From positions 1-55,664 of the forward strand of contig CAYYNP010000028.1 of NCBI GenBank assembly GCA_964472545.1: a stretch of DNA of 55,664 nt. Reading direction: 5' to 3'. Source of the DNA: CAYYNP01 sp964472545 (GTDB lineage Bacteria; Planctomycetota; Planctomycetia; Pirellulales; Thermoguttaceae). Below are positions 34,837 to 44,000 of this stretch, piece after piece (positions within the stretch are counted from its first letter, which is position 1; the number at the start of each line of letters is the position of its first letter). A program made the translations under genes and the position numbers. A model generated the notes under the pieces. It saw only the letters and a program-made list of their open reading frames with translations. It did no database searches and was not told the DNA's origin.

Positions 34837-35790
34837 ATGGCCACCGACATCCGACTCAAAGAAAACCTGCCCGATCTGACCGATCGGATCGTATCGACCT
34901 ATTTCGAACTGGGCACGATCAACCACCTCGGCCACTGCCCGCTGCCGAACTACGAGACGGTGATCGAGGTGACCGAGCACCTCAAGGAGATCATCTATCC
35001 CGGCTATCGACGTCGGGTGGGGCTCCATGCGGCCAACGTGGCCTATCACGTGGGCGACTTGATCGATCGGCTGCACGACAAGCTGACCACGCAGATCGCC
35101 CGTTCGCTCTGCCACGCCGCCGGCAAGGACATGCACTGCAACCCCGAACAACGCGAGCACTTCGAGGGGCTTGGCCAGGCCAAGGCCGTGGCATTTCTGG
35201 AGCAACTGCCCGAGCTGCGACAGACGTTGGCAATGGACGTCGAAGCGGCCCAGGCCGGCGATCCGGCCTGCAAGTCGCTCGACGAAGTGATCTTCTGCTA
35301 TCCGGGCTTAGAAGCGGTGACCGTCTATCGGCTGGCCCATCTGCTGCACGAGTTGGGCGTGCCGCTGATGCCGCGGATGATGACCGAATGGGCCCACGGC
35401 CGCACCGGCATCGACATCCATCCCGGGGCCACGATTGGCAACCACTTCTTCATCGATCACGGTACCGGCGTGGTGATCGGCGAGACGACCGAAATCGGCG
35501 ATTGGGTGAAGCTCTATCAGGGCGTGACGCTCGGTGCGTTGAGTTTCCCCACCGACGACGAAGGCAAGCTGGTCCGCGACACCAAACGACACCCGACGAT
35601 CGAAGACCGAGTGGTGATCTACGCCAACGCCACCGTCCTCGGCGGCGAAACGGTGATCGGCCGCGACGCCGTGATCGGCTCGAGTGTCTGGATCACCCGC
35701 TCGATTGAGCCTGAGACCACGGTCATGTTGGAGAAGCCCCAACTCCGCATGCGCGGCGCCCACACCGATCCTGCCACCACGACCGCATAA
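34837..35790 (+). CDS. cysE: Serine O-acetyltransferase, EpsC/CysE type
   Basis: 317 residues from ATG 34837 (GGAG upstream). The long helical N-terminal domain (1-180) is typical of the EpsC/SATase branch. The left-handed beta-helix follows with IDIHPGATIG, FFIDHGTGVVIGETT and LYQGVTLGALSF. By comparison with E. coli CysE, catalytic residues are D193 and H208. Makes O-acetylserine, the precursor of cysteine, from serine and acetyl-CoA. No cysteine synthase is adjacent. The stop codon is the first part of a palindromic repeat (35788-35816). Confidence 0.93.
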   Translation: MATDIRLKENLPDLTDRIVSTYFELGTINHLGHCPLPNYETVIEVTEHLKEIIYPGYRRRVGLHAANVAYHVGDLIDRLHDKLTTQIARSLCHAAGKDMHCNPEQREHFEGLGQAKAVAFLEQLPELRQTLAMDVEAAQAGDPACKSLDEVIFCYPGLEAVTVYRLAHLLHELGVPLMPRMMTEWAHGRTGIDIHPGATIGNHFFIDHGTGVVIGETTEIGDWVKLYQGVTLGALSFPTDDEGKLVRDTKRHPTIEDRVVIYANATVLGGETVIGRDAVIGSSVWITRSIEPETTVMLEKPQLRMRGAHTDPATTTA

Positions 35791-35816
35791 AGCCGCGACC
35801 AGTGGTCGCGCCCGAA
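35788..35816 (+). repeat. TAAAGCCGCGACC palindrome starting at the cysE stop codon
   Basis: TAAAGCCGCGACCAGTGGTC followed by GCGC. The TAA is the cysE stop. Hairpin stem GCGCGACC/GGTCGCGG-like with a 3-nt loop. Confidence 0.85.
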
Positions 35817-35842
35817 GCGTTAGAAAGTGGGGCAAGCATCCT

Positions 35843-35872
35843 ACTTGCCTGTCGCTGACTTGCCTGTCGCTG
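35843..35872 (+). repeat. Perfect 15-bp tandem duplication
   Basis: ACTTGCCTGTCGCTG twice back to back, between cysE and the Crp/Fnr gene. Confidence 0.85.
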
Positions 35873-35960
35873 AGAAGTCGAGTAGTATCCCGATGTTCAG
35901 CCAGAGTTCGCTTCAATCGCAAGCTGGAAGCTTACGCCACCAAAACCGCCCCACACGCCC

Positions 35961-36656
35961 ATGCCCCAATCCGTCGTCGACGTCCTGCAAGACTGTTCGC
36001 TGTTTGCCGAAGTGCCCGAACGCGCCTTCCAGCGGCTGGCCGTCATGGCCCGCATCTGCCGCTTCCGCAAGGGCGAAACGATCTTTCGCGACGGCCAGCC
36101 GTGCCCCGGGGCGTACGTCGTCGGCAGCGGGTTGGTGCGGGTCTACAAGACGGCGCCCGGCGGGAAGGAACACGTGCTGCACCTGGTCGGGCCCGGCAAC
36201 ACGTTCGCCGAGGTGGCCGCCATCGGCCGCTTTCGTTGTCCGGCCACGGCCGAAGCCGTGGCCGACACCACCTGTGCCTTGCTGCCGGCCGATCTGCTCC
36301 AAAAAGCCCTGGAAGAAGACCACGAACTCTGCTTGGGCATGATGACCGGGCTGTCGCGTTGGGTGCGGCATCTGTTGCGGCTGATCGAAGACGTCGTGCT
36401 TCGCGACGCGGCCGGACGACTGGCCCGTTTCCTGCTGGAAACGAGGCCCGAGCCCAACGCCGACGGGGCGATCGCCCTGCCGGGCTTGAAACGGCACGTC
36501 GCCAGCCACCTGAACCTCACCAGCGAGACCTTCTCCCGCGTGTTGCGCCGCTTCGTCGAAGGCGGCCTGGTGACCGAGCTTGCCGGCAGCCGCGTTCGTG
36601 TGCTCGAACCGGAGAAGCTCGATCAGGTTGCCCGCGGGCTGTTTCCCCGCGCGTGA
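35961..36656 (+). CDS. Crp/Fnr-family transcription regulator
   Basis: 231 residues from ATG 35961. Cyclic-nucleotide-binding fold at 10-125 (FRKGETIFRDGQPCPGAYVV, then HLVGPGNTFAEVAA), dimer helix about 130-150, and a winged helix with recognition helix HVASHLNLTSETFSRVLRRF (about 187-206). There is no Cys cluster of the FNR type. The sensing pocket lacks the full cAMP-contact set, so the ligand is unknown. It follows cysE by 170 nt with repeats between, so co-regulation is possible but not shown. Confidence 0.9.
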   Translation: MPQSVVDVLQDCSLFAEVPERAFQRLAVMARICRFRKGETIFRDGQPCPGAYVVGSGLVRVYKTAPGGKEHVLHLVGPGNTFAEVAAIGRFRCPATAEAVADTTCALLPADLLQKALEEDHELCLGMMTGLSRWVRHLLRLIEDVVLRDAAGRLARFLLETRPEPNADGAIALPGLKRHVASHLNLTSETFSRVLRRFVEGGLVTELAGSRVRVLEPEKLDQVARGLFPRA

Positions 36657-36804
36657 GTCGTTGCGGCCGGCCGGCCGTTGCAGGGCCGAAGCGCCGTGTT
36701 TGGGCTCCGGGCGTGTCGCCGGCCGTCCCTCATTGGTACAATGCGGGCGTGTCGAATGCAGCGTGAATGGGGCGCCTCTTCGATCGGCCAACCGGAGTTG
36801 CACG

Positions 36805-38418
36805 ATGAGACGTTGTGTAGGGAGAGCGTGTTGGGCGTGTTTGGTTTGGGCGCTGTCATCCTTGGGCGTGCAAGCCGCGGAGAAAGCGAGCTACGAGTTG
36901 GCCTTCTCGACGTATCTCGGCGGCGCGCGTTGGGAACACGCCCGCGACGTCTGCACCGACCGCGACGGCAACGTCTACGTCGTAGGCGGCACGAGTTCGC
37001 GAGACTTTCCGACCACGCCCGGGGCCTTCGGCCGCACGTTCCATATCGGCGGTAAGCAGATTGGCCAGGCCGGGCTGTGCGACGCCTTCGTGACGAAGTT
37101 CTCGCCCGAAGGCAAGCTGCTCTGGTCCACGTTACTGGGCGGACCAAACTACGACCGAGCCTACGCCGTCGAGGTCGATCCCCAGGGCGACCCGGTCGTG
37201 GCCGGCCGCGCCGGGCCGGGCTTTCCGGTCACCGAAGGCGCCTTCCAAACCGAATACGGCGGCAGCCACTACAACGGCTTCTACGGATCGCAAAACGGCT
37301 TCGTGGCCAAGCTAAGCCCAAACGGCGACAAACTGATCTGGGCCAGCTACGTGGGCGTGGGCGAGTTGTGCCGCGACGTCGCCGTCGACCACGACGGCGA
37401 TATCTACCTGCCCTTGGGCTTCAATACGAGATCGGCAGACGCGCCACGGCCAAAGTGGCTCGCCCGCAGTCTGGCCGGCGCCTTTCAGAAAGAGCCCGCC
37501 GGAGGGCTCGATTGCGGCGCGGTGAAGATTGCGGGCGACGGATCGGCCGCAATCTGGGCGACTTGGCTGGGCGGCTCCGGCCGAGACACGCAGGAGGCGT
37601 CGATCCGCGTCGACGCGAAGAAACGGGTGGCCGTTCTGCTGAATACGCAGTCGACGGACATGCCGACCACCCAAGGCGCGCTCTCGCAAAGGCACCACGG
37701 CGGCGGCGACGGCTACGTCGCCATGCTCGAGGCGGACGGCTCCGCTTTGGTTTACGGCACGTACGTCGGCGGCCGCGGCGAAGACTGGGCCATCAGCACG
37801 CACAATCTGGCCGTCGATGCCGAAAGCAACGCGTACCTCGCGGTCTGCACGGCATCGCCGGACTTTCCCACCACGCCGGGCGCACTGCGCCGCAGGATGG
37901 CCGGACAAAACGACGTCGCCATCGTCAAGCTTTCGCCGACCGGGGCCCTACTGAAGAGCACCTTCATCGGCGGCAGCGGTCAAGACGGTGCCGACGGCAT
38001 TGAGGTCGACACGGCGGGAAACGTCTTCTGCGCCGGCGTGACGCGATCGCCCGACTTCCCGGTCACCTCCGACGCGTTCCAGGCGTCACACGGCGGTGAT
38101 CGCGACGCCGTAGTGGTCCTTTTGTCGGCCGACTTCAGCCGCCTGCTCTTTGCGACGTTCATGGGCGGACCGGCCTTCGACACCGGCCGCGCGGCGTGTC
38201 TCGGCCCCCAAGGCGACTTGATCCTCACCGGCGCCGCCAACGGCCCCGGCTGGCCCGTCAAACGTGCTTTCCAAACAGAGTTTGCCGGCACCAACGACGG
38301 CCGCTGGGGCAACGGTGACTGTATCGTGGCCCGATTCAGACGGGCCTCGTTCCGGCCGACCTCGTCCAGAAAGCCCCCCCACGATCAATCGACCGGCGCC
38401 AACTCCGCCCGACGCTGA
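36805..38418 (+). CDS. Secreted seven-bladed SBBP beta-propeller protein
   Basis: 537 residues from ATG 36805 (GGAG 8 nt upstream), signal peptide ACWACLVWALSSLGVQA. Seven SBBP repeats are seen, each with STYLGG-like, xDxxGNVYVxG-like and DFPTTPGAF-like parts: FSTYLGGARWEHARDV, LWSTLLGGPNYDRAYAV, LIWASYVGVGELCRDV, IWATWLGGSGRDTQEA, LVYGTYVGGRGEDWAI, LLKSTFIGGSGQDGAD, LLFATFMGGPAFDTGR. This suits one complete propeller in the cell envelope. Function unknown. Its last 34 nt overlap the convergent TolC-type gene. Confidence 0.87.
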   Translation: MRRCVGRACWACLVWALSSLGVQAAEKASYELAFSTYLGGARWEHARDVCTDRDGNVYVVGGTSSRDFPTTPGAFGRTFHIGGKQIGQAGLCDAFVTKFSPEGKLLWSTLLGGPNYDRAYAVEVDPQGDPVVAGRAGPGFPVTEGAFQTEYGGSHYNGFYGSQNGFVAKLSPNGDKLIWASYVGVGELCRDVAVDHDGDIYLPLGFNTRSADAPRPKWLARSLAGAFQKEPAGGLDCGAVKIAGDGSAAIWATWLGGSGRDTQEASIRVDAKKRVAVLLNTQSTDMPTTQGALSQRHHGGGDGYVAMLEADGSALVYGTYVGGRGEDWAISTHNLAVDAESNAYLAVCTASPDFPTTPGALRRRMAGQNDVAIVKLSPTGALLKSTFIGGSGQDGADGIEVDTAGNVFCAGVTRSPDFPVTSDAFQASHGGDRDAVVVLLSADFSRLLFATFMGGPAFDTGRAACLGPQGDLILTGAANGPGWPVKRAFQTEFAGTNDGRWGNGDCIVARFRRASFRPTSSRKPPHDQSTGANSARR

Positions 38419-39929
38419 CGATACTCGCGCAGGCTTTCGAGATACGCCAGATGTACGCGGCGGTAGGTTCGTTGGGCGGTCAATAGCGTGATGTAGTCGG
38501 CCTCTTGTTTCGGGTAGCCGGCGCGGGCCAGCTCGAGGGTGGCTTTGGCGGCGGGCAGGATTTCGGCGGCGTACTGGCGCACTCGGCTCTCGGCGTCTTG
38601 ATAGCGGCGCAGCGTGGTGGCCAGGCGGTCCTGCAACGCTAGTTCGATCCGCTGGACCTCCGCCTCGGCGGCGATCCATTCGCTGCGGGCCTTGCAGATG
38701 TTGCCCTGGTTGCGGTTGAAGATCGGCAGCGGCACGCCCAGTTGTACGTCGGCCACGGTGCCGTCGGCCAGGTCGTGATGGCGAACGCCGGCCGCTATGT
38801 CGACGTTGGGTACCCGCCGGGCCTTCTGCCGGGCCAACTCGCATCGGGCCCGTTGTGCGCCGGCACAGGCGGCGGCCAACTCGGGGCTCTCGGCGAGCAA
38901 ACGCTGTAGGGCCACGTCCCAAGTTGGCGGCGGCACGTCGGCGTTGGGCAACGTGCCTGTGAGCAGATCGCCGGAAAGCGTTGCCGGTTGCATGTCGGGC
39001 GTGGCCAGCAACGCGGCGAGCTGACGCCAGGCGGCCTGATGGCGATGTCGGGCGTCGGACAGGGCCAGCATGGCCGAGTCGGCTTCGATCCTCGCTTGCA
39101 GCACGTCGACGCGGAAGATATCGAGCTGTGCCCGCAACGCCTCGGCCGTACGGAGCGTCTGTTGGCCGATCTCCACGAGTTGCTCGTTGAAATCGACCAG
39201 GTGTTGGGCGACCAGGACTTCGTACCAGGCGGCGCGAACGCCGTCCAACAGCCGCTCGCGCTGGGCCAGATAGGCGTGCTCGGCCCGTTGAATGTCCCAT
39301 CCGGCCACCAAGCGATCCAAGCCGCGCTTGCCCGCGGTGACGATCTCTTGCTCGACAAACAGCCCGTGCTGCCCGTTCGATCCGGCCTCGCCGATTTCGT
39401 GGCCCTGATAGCCGATGCGTGGATTCGGATAGAGCCCCGCCTGGAGTCGCGCCCCCCGGGCGGCCTCAATGCGCGCGGCGGCTTGTACGAGCGTGGGATT
39501 TCGCGACAACGCGAGTCGTTCGGCCTCGTCCAACGTGAGGATCGAGGGACTCAACGCGGCGGCGCGTGCGGCCGTCGAAACCGTGTCGGGGATCGGCGCC
39601 GGTGCGACGCGCGGCTCCGTCGAAAACGTCTGTAACGTAGCCAGCCTCGCGCGAGGCGGCTCCCGTCGATCGCCGACTGCCGAAAAGACCGGTGAGGGCG
39701 TTGTCGGACGTGGCTCGGCCGCAGCAGCCGGACCGGTGTCCGACGGCGCGTCGCAAGGCACCGGCGCCACCGGGCCCGTCTTGCGGATCCAGCGAACGCC
39801 GGAGTCACCGTCCGAGGCGTCTGAATTTGAGTTCGGCGGCGGCGGAAGCCGGCCAGCCAACGCCGGGGCTGCCAAAACGGCGGCTGCCACGAGGCAGACG
39901 GCACAAAGCGTGTTCCGATCGGCTTGCAT
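38385..39929 (-). CDS. TolC/CusC-family outer-membrane efflux protein
   Basis: 514 residues, signal peptide CAVCLVAAAVLAAPALAG, then a long Pro/Ala-rich linker (about 27-125). The two TolC repeats begin LTLDEAERLALSRNPTLVQA and AALQ-type helices near LLAESPELAAACAG, and the second ends LQLGVPLPIFNRNQGNICKA, typical of CzcC/CusC. Trimeric outer-membrane exit duct for an RND or other pump. No inner-membrane pump or adaptor gene is adjacent, so it is an orphan in this window. The linker is longer than usual. Confidence 0.88.
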   Translation of the reverse strand: MQADRNTLCAVCLVAAAVLAAPALAGRLPPPPNSNSDASDGDSGVRWIRKTGPVAPVPCDAPSDTGPAAAAEPRPTTPSPVFSAVGDRREPPRARLATLQTFSTEPRVAPAPIPDTVSTAARAAALSPSILTLDEAERLALSRNPTLVQAAARIEAARGARLQAGLYPNPRIGYQGHEIGEAGSNGQHGLFVEQEIVTAGKRGLDRLVAGWDIQRAEHAYLAQRERLLDGVRAAWYEVLVAQHLVDFNEQLVEIGQQTLRTAEALRAQLDIFRVDVLQARIEADSAMLALSDARHRHQAAWRQLAALLATPDMQPATLSGDLLTGTLPNADVPPPTWDVALQRLLAESPELAAACAGAQRARCELARQKARRVPNVDIAAGVRHHDLADGTVADVQLGVPLPIFNRNQGNICKARSEWIAAEAEVQRIELALQDRLATTLRRYQDAESRVRQYAAEILPAAKATLELARAGYPKQEADYITLLTAQRTYRRVHLAYLESLREYRQRRAELAPVD

Positions 39930-40390
39930 TACAGGTCATCCCCCGTCATCCCGCTCCTCGGAGGGGTGCCGACACTCATTCACGGCGCAGCGGCATCGCT
40001 ACGTACGAGCACTCCTCTAAGGATATGTCGGAATGTCAGGCTGAAGAGATTGAGTAGATTATTCGGATAGTTTTGATTGTGCAGGCAGAATGTCGTCATG
40101 GGGGGGCAATGGCCCACCTGTATTTACGTTGGTCACTCTGGTTCCCAAACTCCAGTTTGGGGACCCCTTGGCCACTGATGCGTTCCCAAACTGGAGTTTG
40201 GGAACGAAGTTGAATCAACGACGTAACGCTCTGAGAACGAGTTGACCGTTGCCTCACGAGACCCTCACGACCGGGGCTTGTGGGGTGGGTGCGTCAGACG
40301 CTAGACTTAGCGGGTTCGCCTCGGGCGGTTTCACGTGCCGCCCATTGCGGTGATGGAACGCGCCCGAAGCCCCAAAAATCTCCTCTCGGC
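39930..40390. other. Gap of about 460 bp with paired hairpins
   Basis: No gene. Contains GTTCCCAAACTCCAGTTTGG (from 40141) and GTTCCCAAACTGGAGTTTGG (from 40182), two hairpins in tandem. Confidence 0.6.
40141..40206. repeat. Two CCCAAACT/AGTTTGGG hairpins
   Basis: Each is a perfect 8-bp stem with a 2-nt centre, at 40141-40164 and 40181-40206. REP-like. Confidence 0.85.
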
Positions 40391-40416
40391 GAAACGCTCT
40401 TCCGCCGTGAATCGTC
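40391..40416 (+). promoter_or_regulatory. Possible ECF-sigma autoregulated promoter
   Basis: GAAAC (40391-40395), 17 nt, CGTC (40413-40416), matching the general ECF -35/-10 pattern just before the sigma gene. It would leave only a few bases before the ATG at 40431, so either the leader is very short or the real start is later. Confidence 0.35.
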
Positions 40417-40430
40417 CTAATATACGACAG

Positions 40431-40979
40431 ATGAACCGAGCCCGAGCAACCCACAGTCCTGCCGAGGTGGACGAAAAACACCTCGCTGCGAGGCTCGAAG
40501 AGGTGTTTTCGCGCCATCAGGACGAGTTGCTCGGCACGTTGTATTGCCTGTTGGGAAACGCCGAGGACGCCCGAGACTCGTTGCAGGAGACGTTCGTCAA
40601 GTGTTGGCAACATCGCAGTAGCCTGCCGGAGATCGAGAACCTGCGGGCGTGGGTTTTTCGGATTGCGATCAACGCCGGCCGCGACGCGCGCAAGACCGCC
40701 TGGCGACGCCGCCGCCGGCCGCTGGACAACGCCGACGCGACGCTGGCCGCCACCGGCGACAACCCGGTGGCCGACGCCTCGCGGCACGAGCAGTTGGCGC
40801 TGGTTCGCCAGGCCGTACAGCAGCTTCGCCAAGAAGAACAAGAGGTGTTTCTGCTGCGCCAAAACGGCCAGATGACCTACGAACAGATCGCCGAGAGTCT
40901 CGACATCCCCGTCGGCACCGTGAAGACCCGCATGCGCCTAGCTCTAACCAAACTCCGCACCGCACTAGCCACCGACTAA
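40431..40979 (+). CDS. ECF-type RNA polymerase sigma factor
   Basis: 182 residues from ATG 40431; the frame is open upstream to 40335 and the start is uncertain. Sigma region 2 is at about 18-90 (DELLGTLYCLLGNAEDARDS, LQETFVKCWQHRSSL, LRAWVFRIAINAGRD). Region 4 is at about 120-178 (LPVGTVKTRMRLAL-type helix-turn-helix, QMTYEQIAESLDIPVGTVKT). The intervening linker is basic. It is followed 50 nt downstream by the transmembrane alpha-2-macroglobulin whose N-terminus resembles an anti-sigma domain. The stop codon is immediately followed by a heptamer array. Confidence 0.92.
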   Translation: MNRARATHSPAEVDEKHLAARLEEVFSRHQDELLGTLYCLLGNAEDARDSLQETFVKCWQHRSSLPEIENLRAWVFRIAINAGRDARKTAWRRRRRPLDNADATLAATGDNPVADASRHEQLALVRQAVQQLRQEEQEVFLLRQNGQMTYEQIAESLDIPVGTVKTRMRLALTKLRTALATD

Positions 40980-40984
40980 GAACC

Positions 40985-41005
40985 CCCAACTCCCAACTCC
41001 CAACT
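40985..41005 (+). repeat. Three CCCAACT heptamers after the sigma stop codon
   Basis: Three exact CCCAACT units starting 6 nt after the TAA at 40977-40979. Reverse-complement family of the 11766-11814 array. It lies between the sigma gene and the alpha-2-macroglobulin gene. Confidence 0.9.
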
Positions 41006-41029
41006 CACCACGAACCCCTTTCCGTTGCC

Positions 41030-44000
41030 ATGTCCATCGATTCCGAAACCCGCCAGCGATTGCTGGAACTCGTCTACGATCTGCTGCCGGGGGCAGATGC
41101 GGGCGAGTTGCGCGAGCGGATCGACGGTGACGAGGAGTTGGCCGAGGCCTATGCGGAGGCCGAACAGACGGCCGGGCTGTTTTCCGAGGCGGTCAAGCTG
41201 CGGCAGCCGCCGATTACTCTGACGCGTCCCCGGCCGGTCGGCAAGAGGGCCGTGCCGGCCGATACGCCTGAGGCTGCCGCGAGGATTGAGCCGGCGCAGA
41301 CCTCGCCGTGGGCCAAGGCGGCCAATTGGGTGGTGGGATTGGCGGCGGGCGTGCTGCTGGCCTTGTCGCTGGGCGGCTATTGGTACGACCGCCGCGAGCG
41401 CACGAAGATCGCCGCCCGGCCCGTACGCTTGCAGGTGACCGGCCCCGCCAATCTACACGCGGGCGTTCCGGCCGAATACGTCATCAACACCACCACAATC
41501 GACGGCGATCCGCTGCCGGCGAGGATCAAGTACGCCGTCTGTTCGCCGGAGGAGGCCACCGAGCCGAAGTGGCACAACAACACGACCGACGAGCACGGCC
41601 GCTTCCGGATCCACGTTCCCGGCGATAGCGTATTCGCCTCACACGCCGTGTTGAAGGTCGTGGCGGAGCATACCGACGAGGCCGACGAAGCCGAGGCGAT
41701 CGAGACGCGGTTGCCGGTCGATGCCTCACGCTACGTCACGCATCTGGCCCTGGACAAACCGCTTTATCGGGCAGACGAACCGGGCGAGACGGTCTACTAC
41801 CGCTCGCTGACGCTCTCTCGCTTCGGCTCGATCGCCCAGGAGCCGACGCCGATCCGTTTCGAGATCCTCGACCCCGGCGGGGCCGTGGTGCCCGATTCGG
41901 CGGTCGAGGGCACGACGAACCGGGGTGTCGGCTGCGGGGCCTTTGCCGTCCCGCCGGGGCTGCCCGGCGGCGAGTACACACTGCTGGCCCGCAGCCGCGA
42001 CGGGTCTTTTCCCGAGCGGCGGCGAGAGTTCGCGATCCGCCATTACCGGCTGCCGCGATTGAAGAAGGAGTTGGAGTTCGACCGCGACAGCTACGCCCCG
42101 GGCGCCACCGTGATCGCCGACTTCGTGGCCCATCGGGCCGCAGGTCCCCCGGCAGCCGATGCCCAACTGCAAATCACCGCCGTCGTCGACGGCGAGACGA
42201 TCCACAGCGAACAGAAGCAGGCCGACGCCACCGGCTCCTGCCAGATCGAGTTCGCGTTGCCGGAGAAGATCGACCGCGGCGACGGATTTCTGCACGTCAC
42301 GGCCGACGACGGCGGCAACCGCGAACCCACCATCAAGACGATCCCCATCAACCTCGGCAAGGTCACGGTGGAGTTCTTTCCCGAGGGCGGCCAATTGGCC
42401 GGCGGATTGGAGAACCGCGTTTACTTCGTCGCCCGAGATCCGCTGGGCGAGCCGGTCGATATTCGCGGTACGGTGATCGACGGCAACGGGGCCGTGGCCC
42501 AAGGCACCGCCTCGAAGGCCGTGGCGACGGTCCACGACGGCATGGGATCGTTCACCTTCGAGCCAAACGTTACGCATCACTACAGGCTGCAGATTACCAG
42601 CCCACCCGGCGTAGACGACCAGCCGCTGCCGGAGGTCTCGCCGCTGCAAGTGGCGCTGAACGCGGGGCCCGGCGTATTCGAGGCGGGCGAGCCGCTGGCC
42701 TTCGAGTTGCGTGCTGCCAAGCCGCGGATTCCGCTGGTCGTTTCGGCCTGGTGCCGGGGGGTTCAGGTCGGCCAGCAAACGGTCGTCACGTCGGCCGATC
42801 CGGCCACGTTTCCGGTCTCCATACCGCTGGACGAGGAGAACGTTGGTGACGTCGGCGGCGTGATCCGGCTGACCGTACACGACTTCAACTTTGACCCGCC
42901 GCGGCCGATCGCCGAGCGGTTGGTCTATCGCCGCCCCAGCCGTGGGTTGGTGGTGGAGGCCGGCGGACAGAGCGAACACCACGCGCCGGGCGATCGAGTG
43001 AAGTTGTCGGTTCGCGTGACCGATGAGACCGGCGAGGCCGTGCCGGCGGCCCTAGGCGTGGCGGTGGTCGACGACAGGCTGCTGAGCCTGGCCGACGACG
43101 ACACGGCCGGGCTTCAAACGCACGTGCTGCTGAGCACCGAGATTGAGGATCCCGAGGATCTCGAAGAGGCCGATTTCTATCTCTCCGACGATCCCGAGGC
43201 CCCCGCCGCGTTGGACCTGCTGTTGGCCACGCGGGGCTGGAGGCGATTCGTCGAGAAGACGCTCGACGAATTGTCGGAGGCAGAGCACGACGTCGACGCG
43301 CTGGCCCAACTGGCGGCCCTCGGCAGTCCCGCCTGCCCGCCGGCGATGTTCGACAACATGGCCGAGGTGCGCAAGAAGTACGAGACCAGTGTCGCCGAAT
43401 ACGAGGCCGGACACACCAAGACGCTCACGGCCGTAACCACGCTGAGCTTCCTCGGCGGCTTGGCTTTGATGCTGCTGGTGGCGATGCTCGGACTCTTGCG
43501 CGTGGTTACCGGGATCCACCTCTGGGTGCCTGCGTTGGGTGTAACCGGCTGCTGCGCGGCGATCGGCTACTTCCTGATGACGCCGATCGGGTTGATTCCC
43601 GAGTCGGAGTTGGCCGTAGCCTTTGCCGAGTTCAGCATCGAACCGCCCGAGGACGAGGAAGACGGCAAGGCCAAACGCGACGATACGTTCGACGGCGAAA
43701 CAAAAGCCGAAGCGTTTAAGCGGGAGGAGGAAGAGGGCGTCAAGGATACCGATGAAGCGGCGGATCCCACTGCACCGGCAGAACCGGCCCCCGCCGCGCC
43801 GGAGCCCGCTGATCCGGCGCCGGCCGACGCCCCGATGCCCGCCCTGCCGGCAAGCGGCCCGGCGGCCGCCGGAGAGGCGCACGACGGCCAATTCAAAGAA
43901 GCGCTTCGGGACAAGCGAGGTCGGGCGCTATACTTGGACGATATGGAAGCGGGCTGGGAGATGGCTCGGCGCCGCAAAGCGGCCGAACTCCGCCGGGCGG

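Noticed and set aside
43780..43860. Ala/Pro/Glu-coding repeat in the alpha-2-macroglobulin gene as another heptamer array
   Set aside because: Repetition follows codons (3-base phase) and not 7-base phase; it is a linker.
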